14,263 nucleotides of DNA from JBAXTE01 sp964653595. GTDB taxonomy: Bacteria > Bacteroidota > Bacteroidia > Bacteroidales > WCHB1-69. A program made the translations under genes and the position numbers. A model generated the notes under the pieces. The model was not told the origin of the DNA, searched no databases, and was given only the letters and a program-made list of their open reading frames with translations. Below, piece after piece: positions 1-7,629 of this stretch. The number at the start of each line of letters is the position of its first letter. The stretch's first letter is position 1. The stretch covers positions 1 to 14,263 of the forward strand of contig CAZZHH010000076.1 of assembly GCA_964653595.1 (NCBI GenBank), in the 5' to 3' direction.

Positions 1-1151
1 TTTTGTGACATTTCTAAACCAGAAGTAGCAACACCACCAGCATTAGCAGCCTTACCAGGTGCAAATAATATTTTTGCATCATGGAATGCTTTAATTGCTT
101 CTGGAGTACAACCCATGTTTGAGCCTTCAGAAACTGCAGTAACTCCATTTTTAACCAACATAGCAGCATCATCTCCGTTAAGTTCATTTTGGAATGCACA
201 AGTTAATGCAACATCTACTTTCACTTCCCAAGGACGTTTTCCAGGTACAAATTTTGAACCCGCAAATTTTTGAGCGTAAGGAGCTACAACGTCATTACCG
301 CTAGCACGTAAGTCTAACATGTAATTAATTTTTTCTCCGCTGATACCTGCTTCGTCATAAATGTATCCGTCTGGACCAGAAATAGTAACAACTTTACCAC
401 CTAATTCGGTGACTTTTAATGCTGCACCCCAAGATACATTACCGAATCCGGATAAAGCTACTGTTTTTCCTTTGAAATCAGTTCCTTTAGTTGCCAACAT
501 CTCTTTTGTGAAATAAACTAATCCAAATCCAGTAGCTTCTGGACGAATTAACGAACCTCCAAAGGTTAACCCTTTTCCAGTTAATACACCAGTGTGTTCG
601 GAACGTAATTTTTTATAAATACCGTACATGTAACCAATTTCACGTCCACCAACGCCTATGTCTCCTGCAGGAACATCTGTGTCTGGTCCAATGTATTTTT
701 GTAATTCGCTCATGAAAGCTTGGCAAAAACGCATCACTTCTGCATCCGATTTACCTTTTGGGTCAAAGTCAGAACCACCTTTTCCACCGCCCATTGGCAA
801 TGAAGTTAAACTGTTTTTAAAGATTTGCTCAAATCCAAGAAATTTCAAAATAGAAAGGTTTACACTAGGGTGAAATCTTAAACCACCTTTGTATGGTCCA
901 ATTGCATTGTTGTATTGTATACGGAATCCTCTGTTTACATTAACTTTGCCAGCATCGTCAACCCAAGTTACTCTGAAAATAAATGTACGATCTGGTTCAC
1001 AGATACGCTCAACGATTCCTGCTTTTTCAAATTGAGGATTTGCATCTACAACCTCTTTAATTGATTCTAAAACTTCATGAGCTGCTTGTAAGAACTCTTT
1101 TTCGCCTGGATTTTTACGTTCCAGCTCTTGCATCATTTTTTCTACGTTCAT
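1..1151 (-). CDS. gdhA: Glutamate dehydrogenase, hexameric small type, 3' end cut by window edge
   Basis: Catalyses reversible reductive amination of 2-oxoglutarate with ammonia to L-glutamate in the cytoplasm, linking nitrogen assimilation to the TCA cycle. The frame stays open from the ATG at 1151 to the window edge, giving 383 codons; the family is usually about 445-450 residues, so roughly 65 C-terminal residues are missing. Visible hallmarks are PYKGGLRFHP with substrate-binding K88, PMGGGKGGSDFDP with catalytic K124, the Rossmann motif GFGNVSWGAA from G235, and GGVATSGLEMSQ at the end. The spacing of K88 and K124 equals that of K92 and K128 in the E. coli enzyme. After the second Rossmann strand it has SGPDGY (D261), which I remember from the NAD-dependent Clostridium symbiosum enzyme rather than from NADP enzymes, so cofactor preference is open. 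The start is the first ATG in frame and gives a normal family N-terminus. A Bacteroidota promoter lies about 60 nt upstream, so the gene is probably transcribed on its own. Confidence 0.97.
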   Translation of the reverse strand, partial: MNVEKMMQELERKNPGEKEFLQAAHEVLESIKEVVDANPQFEKAGIVERICEPDRTFIFRVTWVDDAGKVNVNRGFRIQYNNAIGPYKGGLRFHPSVNLSILKFLGFEQIFKNSLTSLPMGGGKGGSDFDPKGKSDAEVMRFCQAFMSELQKYIGPDTDVPAGDIGVGGREIGYMYGIYKKLRSEHTGVLTGKGLTFGGSLIRPEATGFGLVYFTKEMLATKGTDFKGKTVALSGFGNVSWGAALKVTELGGKVVTISGPDGYIYDEAGISGEKINYMLDLRASGNDVVAPYAQKFAGSKFVPGKRPWEVKVDVALTCAFQNELNGDDAAMLVKNGVTAVSEGSNMGCTPEAIKAFHDAKILFAPGKAANAGGVATSGLEMSQ

Positions 1152-1211
1152 TACTTTACTTTTTTATGTTATTTATTGAGTTAATTATTTATTGTTATTC
1201 GTTTCACAAAG

Positions 1212-1241
1212 CAAATTTATAATATAATTTTTGATTTACAA
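1212..1241 (-). promoter_or_regulatory. Bacteroidota-type promoter for gdhA
   Basis: Read on the minus strand, TTG (1241-1239) is followed after 19 nt by TAAATTTG (1219-1212). This matches the known Flavobacterium/Bacteroides primary sigma consensus of a -33 TTG, a 17-23 nt spacer and a -7 TAnnTTTG. Transcription would begin a few bases below 1212, giving a leader of about 50-55 nt before the gdhA ATG at 1151. The leader is A/T-rich with no Shine-Dalgarno motif, as usual in this phylum. It lies in the 244-nt gap between gdhA and the receiver/ATP-grasp gene; I see no other convincing element there. Confidence 0.7.
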
Positions 1242-1395
1242 TGTATTATTCTCTTTTTTTTTAGTCCAATTTTTAGATTAGTAAAATAAATCAAAACCAA
1301 CCAAATTATTGGCAAATATATAGCTATTTTAATTACAAAAATATCTTTTCAAATTTTTTTTTGTTAAAAATCGTAAAAATCTGAAATTTAAATAG

Positions 1396-4353
1396 TTATG
1401 ACTTCTTAACTCTGCCAATACCGAGCTTTGCATCCATTACAATTGTCAACGGATTTGTTGTAACTACATGGGTAATATACTGGTTTTGAAATTCAATCTT
1501 CATTTTGTCTAACCATGCCCAATCGATAAACCCTTTTTTATGGGGTTCATTGATGGTGAAATATCCCACTTTAAAAGAGGTGAGATTCTGGAAAAAATGG
1601 GTTCCTTGGCTGGGATCTACCATGTAATTATTTAATGATGTCTCGATAATTAGTCTCGCCCCCGATATTTGCGACCATTTTACTGGTATTCCAAGCCAAG
1701 GATCACTAGAACCCCATCTGCCGGGACCTATCAAAATATAATTTCGATTTTGAGAGACTAGTTTTGTGTTAATTTCTTCTATTAAAGCCGCTGTATATTC
1801 GTTTTTGGATGAATCAAATTGGTCATGGTTTACAAACACAATATCCATTAGACCATTAATCATCCCATTTCCTAAAGTCATATCGCTAGAAATCAATAGT
1901 TGTTCTTTAGGAATAATCGATAAATCTTCTGTAATCTCTTCTTTATTATTTACAATTGGCCTAATTTGTAATAGGTTCACAATGGTTGGTTCCATTTCAT
2001 TTTTGGAGATGTTTACTGCAAATTCAATTTCTACTTGCCTGTTCATCTCTTTTTGGCTTATTTCTAATATATTTTTCAGTATTTCTGCAAGGGGAATTTT
2101 TTTATACTTTAAAATACCGGAAAACGTCATCAACATTTTTCCTTGATGCATGGTGCCATCCATGATAGAGTGTGAGTGATTGTCGTATGTTGATGTGAGC
2201 CATTTTAATGTGCCATCGTCTATCGCATCTTCGATGGGATGATGCAATATATTCATGCTATCATTGGTGTCAGCATAAAAAGCAGAACTGTCCATGTTCA
2301 GAGAGAAGAACGTTTTTTGAGTCTCTTTCATAGCCATTTCGGGAGTAGAAAGTTGTAGGATTTTTTCGGGGTAAGCTGGTGAAAATCTAAGTGTTTGTCC
2401 GCCTTCCACGATATATTTTCCTAATCCAAAGGCAAGGTTGATTACCCCATCTTCCGCTTTTTCAGGAGGTATAGGGTAGTAATTAATTGATCTTGCAACT
2501 CCTGATAAAGTTGGATAAAATCGGTTTTCATATTGAGAACCACATAATTCTTGTAATACCACCGCCATTTTCTCTTCATCTATTACATTGGAAGTTGCTT
2601 GCATGTACTGCTTGCTATTTCTAAAATATACCGATGCATATACGCTTTTAATGGCAACTTCTAACTCCTTTAACATGCTCTTTTTATCTTCCGTATAGGC
2701 AATCATATAGGTGGAGTATACGCCAGCAAATGGTTGATAATGAGAGTCTTCTAGCATACTTGAAGATCGGATGGCAACGGGTTTGTGTACCTCCTCAATA
2801 AAAGCTTTCAAGTCGTCTCGTGTTTTTTCTGATAAGGGAGCTTTTACAAATGCTTGTAATATTTTGTTGTCCTCTTTTTCATGAATTGCAAATTCTAATA
2901 ATTGATTGTTTTCCATGAATTCGTCGAATAAATCGATGCCTAATACGACTGTTCTTGGAATACTTACCGTAATATTTTCCCATTTGTTGAGAAGGTGATT
3001 TCGTTTTATCATAGAATCAATAAAAGCTAAACCACGTCCTTTCCCACCGATGGAAGAGTCGCCAATTCTGGCAAAATTAAAATAGTTGTCAAAATAGTCT
3101 TTGTTAAAACTAGCAATTATCCCTTTTGATTTGTGCATCCGATAGTAGGTAATACTGTCAAAAATAAATTGCCTAATTTCTGCTAAATTGTTGAAATCTT
3201 CTGGTAAAATCGTTTTAAACATCCGTGCAAGCGAAAATATTGCCCTTGCATATAGCCACTTTGAAAAGTTGTTCCCCGATATATGGTAATCCAATGTCTC
3301 ATCCGGGATTTGTAAAATATGCTGTTGAAGCTCTTTTAGGTTTGCAGCTCGTCCAATCTCTTTTTTTGTAGCTGGGTTGATAAAGATAAAATCACCAAAT
3401 GCAAAGTACTTTTTTACATAATCTCTAAGCTCTTGTAAAAGGGTTGTTGAGTTTTTATCTATAAATCCAGCTCCAATTTTTTCAGCTCGTATTCTATTTT
3501 CACTCTCCGATGATTGCATTACAACTGGCATGAAAGGGTCATTATTCTTAATGGATTGGCACAGTTTAAATCCTGCGTCTTTATCTTTAATGCCATCAAT
3601 TTCATAAGTTACATCGGTGATAATCCCAAGCAAATTTGATTTATATTTATCATACAACTCAATGGCTTCTTCGTAAGTAGTTGCTAATAAAATTTTCGGA
3701 CGACCTCGCATTTTCATCATTTGCTGATGGATATTTAAGCCCTCCTTCATAAATTCTTTCGACTGATGAAAAATGATCTTGTATAAATTGGGTAAGTAAC
3801 TCGAGTAAAACCGAATTGAATCTTCTACCAACAAGATACCCTGAACTCCTACGTTTAAGATATCGTGATCGGCATTCATCTTATCTTCAATCAGTTTGAT
3901 GATAGCCAATAATAAATCGGCATTTCCTAACCAACAAAATATGTAATCGATGATCGTTTTATGCGACTGATACAAAAAAATATTTACTTCTCTCGAAAAG
4001 GGGGTAAGAACAACGATGGGGAGATTCGGATTTTCTTCTTTGATGTTTTTTGCTAACTGAAATGGGTCTATTTCTCCCATGTCGTACATGATGATTACCA
4101 AATCAATGTCTTCGTTACTGATTTTTTGAAAGCTGCTTTCGGGATTTGTATGTACAACAAATTCTGGTGGTTGAGAAAGATTTAAAGAAGTATATTCATC
4201 AAAAATTTTTTCATCAATTCTCCCGTCATCTTCTAGGTAAAAAGCATCATACCTACTACACAAAAGCAAAACCTTATGTATCCGTTTTTTCATTAACTCT
4301 TGGTAGGAAGTATCGCGATAACTTTGAGCAATCAGTTGATGTTTATTATGCAT
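1396..4353 (-). CDS. Receiver-receiver-ATP-grasp protein related to PEP synthase/PPDK N-terminal domain
   Basis: A 985-residue cytoplasmic protein of unknown substrate. Residues about 25-155 resemble a response-regulator receiver fold but lack clear phosphorylation residues. Residues about 172-312 form a second receiver with acidic pair E177/D178, phospho-acceptor candidate D247, S281/S282 and K300. Residues about 425-800 are a PPDK_N-type ATP-grasp domain with the glycine-rich IGGKGRGLAF (435-444), AIRSSSMLEDS (527-537), FAGVYSTY (542-549) and LLQIRP (794-799). Residues 801-985 form a C-terminal region with GPGRWGSSDPWLG (876-888) and QGTHFFQN (916-923) that I cannot assign. PEP synthase and PPDK continue with a mobile phosphohistidine domain and a PEP-binding TIM barrel; neither is present, so it is unlikely to be PEP synthase itself. 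Receiver control of a phosphotransfer is inferred. Start: ATG at 4353; an internal ATG at codon 21 (4293) would also leave a plausible receiver N-terminus. The neighbours (gdhA downstream, glycan genes upstream) do not reveal its role. Confidence 0.85.
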   Translation of the reverse strand: MHNKHQLIAQSYRDTSYQELMKKRIHKVLLLCSRYDAFYLEDDGRIDEKIFDEYTSLNLSQPPEFVVHTNPESSFQKISNEDIDLVIIMYDMGEIDPFQLAKNIKEENPNLPIVVLTPFSREVNIFLYQSHKTIIDYIFCWLGNADLLLAIIKLIEDKMNADHDILNVGVQGILLVEDSIRFYSSYLPNLYKIIFHQSKEFMKEGLNIHQQMMKMRGRPKILLATTYEEAIELYDKYKSNLLGIITDVTYEIDGIKDKDAGFKLCQSIKNNDPFMPVVMQSSESENRIRAEKIGAGFIDKNSTTLLQELRDYVKKYFAFGDFIFINPATKKEIGRAANLKELQQHILQIPDETLDYHISGNNFSKWLYARAIFSLARMFKTILPEDFNNLAEIRQFIFDSITYYRMHKSKGIIASFNKDYFDNYFNFARIGDSSIGGKGRGLAFIDSMIKRNHLLNKWENITVSIPRTVVLGIDLFDEFMENNQLLEFAIHEKEDNKILQAFVKAPLSEKTRDDLKAFIEEVHKPVAIRSSSMLEDSHYQPFAGVYSTYMIAYTEDKKSMLKELEVAIKSVYASVYFRNSKQYMQATSNVIDEEKMAVVLQELCGSQYENRFYPTLSGVARSINYYPIPPEKAEDGVINLAFGLGKYIVEGGQTLRFSPAYPEKILQLSTPEMAMKETQKTFFSLNMDSSAFYADTNDSMNILHHPIEDAIDDGTLKWLTSTYDNHSHSIMDGTMHQGKMLMTFSGILKYKKIPLAEILKNILEISQKEMNRQVEIEFAVNISKNEMEPTIVNLLQIRPIVNNKEEITEDLSIIPKEQLLISSDMTLGNGMINGLMDIVFVNHDQFDSSKNEYTAALIEEINTKLVSQNRNYILIGPGRWGSSDPWLGIPVKWSQISGARLIIETSLNNYMVDPSQGTHFFQNLTSFKVGYFTINEPHKKGFIDWAWLDKMKIEFQNQYITHVVTTNPLTIVMDAKLGIGRVKKS

Positions 4354-4503
4354 AGTTGATTTTTTTAATGAAAATTACGTATTGATGCTTGAATTTTGTT
4401 AATATAAAAATTATGATTAACTCTTATGCTTCTTTCGTTGGTATCATATAGTGGACTTATGTTTAGATAATAAAGTTTCTAAAATTCAAAACGTATTCTG
4501 TCC

Positions 4504-5757
4504 TTAAATGTTTAATTTAGGATCTTTCCAAAGATAAAAAAGAGTGTAAAAAAGAGTGATAAAAATAACTCCAGCCTGCTGTTCAAGCATTGATTCAAAC
4601 AACATGTGAATCGACATTAATAGGATAAAGGATAAAAATAGGATATTTCTATTTCGATAGGCATTCATCAATCCAAAGAGGATAAAGCAAATCAACGTTA
4701 CGAAACCTGGAATTCCTATTGCTATGGTAGTTTGTGCAAATTGATTGTGTGCGTTTAGATATTTTGAAGTAATAACGGTAGATCCTTTGGATAGGTAATA
4801 TTTGGTTATCTCATCTTTAATATCTCCAGTGCCGACGCCCCAAGGTAAGTTTTTTATCGACATCTCGTACATCGATTGCGCAATTGCCAATCGGGCAACA
4901 CTACCAGATTCTGCGTCAATGGTGGCATTGTTGCTGTTTTTTAATGTGTTGGTTAAATCGTTAAATCTAATTTTTACTGCAGGTATTTGGGTAATTACTA
5001 TAAATGGAATTGTTAATACTACTACACCTACTATGACTGCAACAATCGGTTTCATCCTTTGTGCTAAACGAATGGATGCATAAAGCGATAAAGTAATTGC
5101 AAATGAAATTATTCCTGCTTTTGACGACAACATAAACAGATACGATAGCAAAAGCATCGATATAATGATTGTGATAATTGTCTGTTTTCGACTTTTGATG
5201 ATAATCAAATTATTTCTGTAATATAACAATCCAAATAAGCAAATGCCTACATAAAAAGCCATATACGATGGGTGGATGGAAGAAGAAAGTAAACTATAAT
5301 AAAAATGGCTGGATTCTCCGTCCACTGAATAGGCAATGTATGCACGCGATAAATTGATGATAAATGAGGTTAATACTCCAATAACTAAAGATATGATGAT
5401 TTGTTTTTGTTTTTCAGAATAGATTTTGTTTCTAATGATTATCATTATGGGAATTATAAACATGGAAAATTTGACCTCTAAATCAAATAAACCATATTGG
5501 ATATTGGATGAATATAGAAGCCCAGTAATGTGGATGATATAAAAAACAGGCATTATCAAGAGAGGGACAAGTGCATTTTTGTTAATTTGAATCTTCTCTT
5601 TTTTGTAACTGTCTATTATCAAATTAGTTATAGTTGCAATAAGCCAAATCAACAACGAAATAATTAACATATTCTTGTGTATGGGGATTAAGAATATCGA
5701 GAACATTCCCAAATATAGCTCGATCTTTTGTCTTGTTATGGCTTTAAAAATGCTCAT
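4504..5757 (-). CDS. O-antigen ligase/polymerase family membrane protein (Wzy_C type)
   Basis: A 417-residue integral inner-membrane protein with about twelve hydrophobic segments spread over its length and a large soluble loop at about 260-340. That loop carries WGVGTGD (306-312) and NAHNQF with H337, the loop signature of the WaaL/Wzy family, which transfers undecaprenyl-linked glycan either to lipid A core (ligase) or to a growing chain (polymerase). HPSY (162-165), SSKAG (211-215) and FESMLEQQAG (387-396) also fit. The start overlaps the stop of the aminotransferase gene by 4 nt (ATGA), which implies translational coupling. It is the last gene of the glycan cluster; a 150-nt gap separates it from the receiver/ATP-grasp gene. 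Whether it acts as ligase or polymerase cannot be told from sequence alone, because a second Wzy_C protein lies upstream in the cluster. The FESMLEQQ ending and end-of-cluster position lean towards ligase, but weakly. Confidence 0.88.
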   Translation of the reverse strand: MSIFKAITRQKIELYLGMFSIFLIPIHKNMLIISLLIWLIATITNLIIDSYKKEKIQINKNALVPLLIMPVFYIIHITGLLYSSNIQYGLFDLEVKFSMFIIPIMIIIRNKIYSEKQKQIIISLVIGVLTSFIINLSRAYIAYSVDGESSHFYYSLLSSSIHPSYMAFYVGICLFGLLYYRNNLIIIKSRKQTIITIIISMLLLSYLFMLSSKAGIISFAITLSLYASIRLAQRMKPIVAVIVGVVVLTIPFIVITQIPAVKIRFNDLTNTLKNSNNATIDAESGSVARLAIAQSMYEMSIKNLPWGVGTGDIKDEITKYYLSKGSTVITSKYLNAHNQFAQTTIAIGIPGFVTLICFILFGLMNAYRNRNILFLSFILLMSIHMLFESMLEQQAGVIFITLFYTLFYLWKDPKLNI

Positions 5758-6926
5758 TCGTGTTTTTTTGAATTATGATCCAATATTTTATCGTTTATCG
5801 TTTTCAAAAAATCTATAACACTATCTGTTTTACGGATATCTGTTGGTAGATTTATCATATGTTTTCCCGAAAAAACGGCGTTAGGAAAAAGTTCAGTATT
5901 TAGTTTCCATTGTTTAAAGTTTTCCTGTATTGGATGTATTGGGCTATTGAGCCATTCACCCAATTCGATTTTGTGCTTTTCAGCTTGGAGTATTACTTCA
6001 TCCCTGTCACGCACTAGCAATGGGTACTTCAAAAAGGAGTGATTAGCAAAAAGTGAAGGGCAAACATAGTTCTTCCCAATAGAGGAAAGGTATTCAGTAT
6101 ACTTTTCCGCATTTTTTCTGCGAATTGTAAGCATCTCGGGTAGCTTTTGAATGTTCTTCAAGCCCTCTTTTATCTGCTCCTCCGAAAGCGACTGGAAATA
6201 ATTTGCTGGTTGGACAATAGAAGTGATCTCTTCTCCCGACGACGAGCCAACAACTAGATTGTGTTTGCTTAGAAAACGGTATAATTTAACCAATGTCCAG
6301 TATGTAGCACCTATCAAAAGTCGTTTTTTTACAAAATATAAGACCTTAAGCATGCTTTTTTGTTTTGCCGTTGGTTTTTTTAAATGTTGGTTTACCAGAA
6401 TAAGGGGTTTCAGTAAATTCGTGTTGTTAACTAATGCGAAACCTCCAATACCCGTTGAAAAAGGCTTATTCCATTGAGTAGAGTAGAAGGCGGCATCACA
6501 AAAGGTACCATTGGGCCTTCCATGGTATTTGCCACCAAAGCCATGAGTACAGTCTTCGATAGTATATAGGTTGTACTGCTTTGCAATTTCCACCAGCTCT
6601 TCGAGGTTGGAGCTTAAGCCAAAGGTGTTTTGACAGATGATAACCTTAGTCTTATTGGTGATCACATTTTTTAATTGGTCGATGTTCACATTGAATGTTT
6701 CCAGATCGATATCCACATAAATCGGAATTGCACCCAAATATAGGATGGCATTGGGAACCACAACGCAGGTATAAGCAGGAATAATTACTTCGTCTCCTGG
6801 GTTTATTTTCATCGCTTTAAGCAAGGCATAGAGAGCAACTCTACCTTTCCAATATAGAAATATGGAATCTGACTCTGTCCCTAAATGATGTGAGAGAATC
6901 TCTTTGTATTTATCGCTGTTTGTCAT
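5754..6926 (-). CDS. DegT/DnrJ/EryC1/StrS family PLP-dependent aminotransferase
   Basis: A 390-residue cytoplasmic type I-fold PLP enzyme of the family that usually transfers an amino group from glutamate to a keto group on a nucleotide-activated sugar. Visible motifs are GDEVIIPAYTC (44-54), the cofactor-contacting IEDCTHGFGGK (123-133) with D125 and H128, and QWNKPFSTGIGGF (151-163), in which K154 is the expected Schiff-base lysine ahead of the glycine-rich turn. Length is normal. It is 79 nt downstream of the acetyltransferase gene and overlaps the following membrane-protein gene by 4 nt. With the acetyltransferase it could install and acylate an amino group on a sugar, as aminotransferase/acetyltransferase pairs do elsewhere; this is inference, and the keto-sugar-forming dehydratase is not in the window. 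Family assignment is firm; the exact substrate is unknown. Confidence 0.92.
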   Translation of the reverse strand: MTNSDKYKEILSHHLGTESDSIFLYWKGRVALYALLKAMKINPGDEVIIPAYTCVVVPNAILYLGAIPIYVDIDLETFNVNIDQLKNVITNKTKVIICQNTFGLSSNLEELVEIAKQYNLYTIEDCTHGFGGKYHGRPNGTFCDAAFYSTQWNKPFSTGIGGFALVNNTNLLKPLILVNQHLKKPTAKQKSMLKVLYFVKKRLLIGATYWTLVKLYRFLSKHNLVVGSSSGEEITSIVQPANYFQSLSEEQIKEGLKNIQKLPEMLTIRRKNAEKYTEYLSSIGKNYVCPSLFANHSFLKYPLLVRDRDEVILQAEKHKIELGEWLNSPIHPIQENFKQWKLNTELFPNAVFSGKHMINLPTDIRKTDSVIDFLKTINDKILDHNSKKHE

Positions 6927-7005
6927 GTTTTACCTTGATTTTATATACTTAAGAATCATAAAACTATAAAAAAAAACTGGAGATTGATATGATTAAATGA
7001 ATTTA

Positions 7006-7626
7006 TTAACGATTGTTATCTCGTTCTGGAATAGATAAATTCTTAACATATACATTTGATATTTCGTTGTTGTGAATGATAATTTGACACGTCAATTGAA
7101 ATCCATTTTTTTGATAAAACAGGTTTGCCTTTTCCAATTGCTCACCCGCAGTTACCTTATATTTTTCTATATTCAATTGTTTTAATGTATCTTCCAATGC
7201 TTTGATTAATTGCGACCCAACTCCTTTTTGTTGAGTGTTGTCCAAAACAGAAATGGATAGTAGTTCCGCTTTAGGTAGGTCATCCATGTTGTTTTTGTTT
7301 ACAGTATGGGATGTGGCCTTAGCTGTTTCTAAAATTGGTTTAATATAGGATGGCTTGGCAATTATTGTCTTTAAAATCAGTAATATTGCCTTTGGTTTGT
7401 CGAAAATAAACTTTTTCATCATTCCTTCTGATGATTTTGAAAAACTAACAAACCCATTTATTTTACCCTCTTCAATGCTAATAATTACTACTTCCTTCAT
7501 AATCAAAAATTGATACATGAGGGTTAAAAAATCAACTCCTAACTTGACTAAAAAGCCCTTAGAAATTGTTTTTTTATGAATTTCCGCTATTTGTTTAGAA
7601 TGACTTTTGTCTGCAAAACAAATCAT
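7006..7626 (-). CDS. GNAT family N-acetyltransferase
   Basis: A 206-residue cytoplasmic protein with a GNAT fold. The acetyl-CoA pyrophosphate-binding motif A is seen as ELLSISVLDNTQQKGVGSQL (121-140), in which QQKGVG (132-137) takes the Q/R-x-x-G-x-G/A role. The later NLFYQKNGF (168-176) is the usual motif B loop-helix. The N-terminal part (EIHKKTISKGFL) fits the first strand-helix of the fold. Residues about 66-115 form an insertion with basic and hydrophobic residues that probably shapes the acceptor site. It starts 3 nt downstream of the WbuB-like glycosyltransferase stop, so the two are cotranscribed. In this setting the acceptor is most likely an amino sugar nucleotide, perhaps the product of the downstream aminotransferase, but the family is too broad to prove this. 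Confidence 0.85.
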   Translation of the reverse strand: MICFADKSHSKQIAEIHKKTISKGFLVKLGVDFLTLMYQFLIMKEVVIISIEEGKINGFVSFSKSSEGMMKKFIFDKPKAILLILKTIIAKPSYIKPILETAKATSHTVNKNNMDDLPKAELLSISVLDNTQQKGVGSQLIKALEDTLKQLNIEKYKVTAGEQLEKANLFYQKNGFQLTCQIIIHNNEISNVYVKNLSIPERDNNR

Positions 7627-7629
7627 AAT

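Noticed and set aside
14..199. Minus-strand open frame of 61 codons
   Set aside because: It is an alternative frame inside gdhA and gives a low-complexity Leu/Met/Lys-rich translation.
1301..1312. CCAAATTATTGG hairpin as a terminator after the receiver/ATP-grasp gene
   Set aside because: The stem is only 4 bp and AT-rich with no proper T-tract immediately after it in the direction of transcription.
1766..2146. Plus-strand open frame of 126 codons
   Set aside because: It lies wholly inside the 985-residue gene on the other strand, resembles no known protein, and all other genes are on the minus strand. The other short plus-strand frames (such as 658-873, 4802-5083 and 8375-8677) were rejected for the same reason.
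1396..4353. Naming this gene ppsA (phosphoenolpyruvate synthase)
   Set aside because: Only the ATP-grasp part is present. The phosphohistidine motif and PEP-binding barrel are missing and the length is taken up by receiver-like domains.
4484..4503. Promoter for the receiver/ATP-grasp gene (TACGTTTTG on the minus strand)
   Set aside because: The spacing inside the element is one base too long for TAnnTTTG and no TTG lies at the right distance upstream.
6927..7005. Run of nine A (T on the transcribed minus strand) as an intrinsic terminator between the acetyltransferase and aminotransferase genes
   Set aside because: No stable GC-rich stem precedes the T run, so it is just AT-rich spacer sequence.
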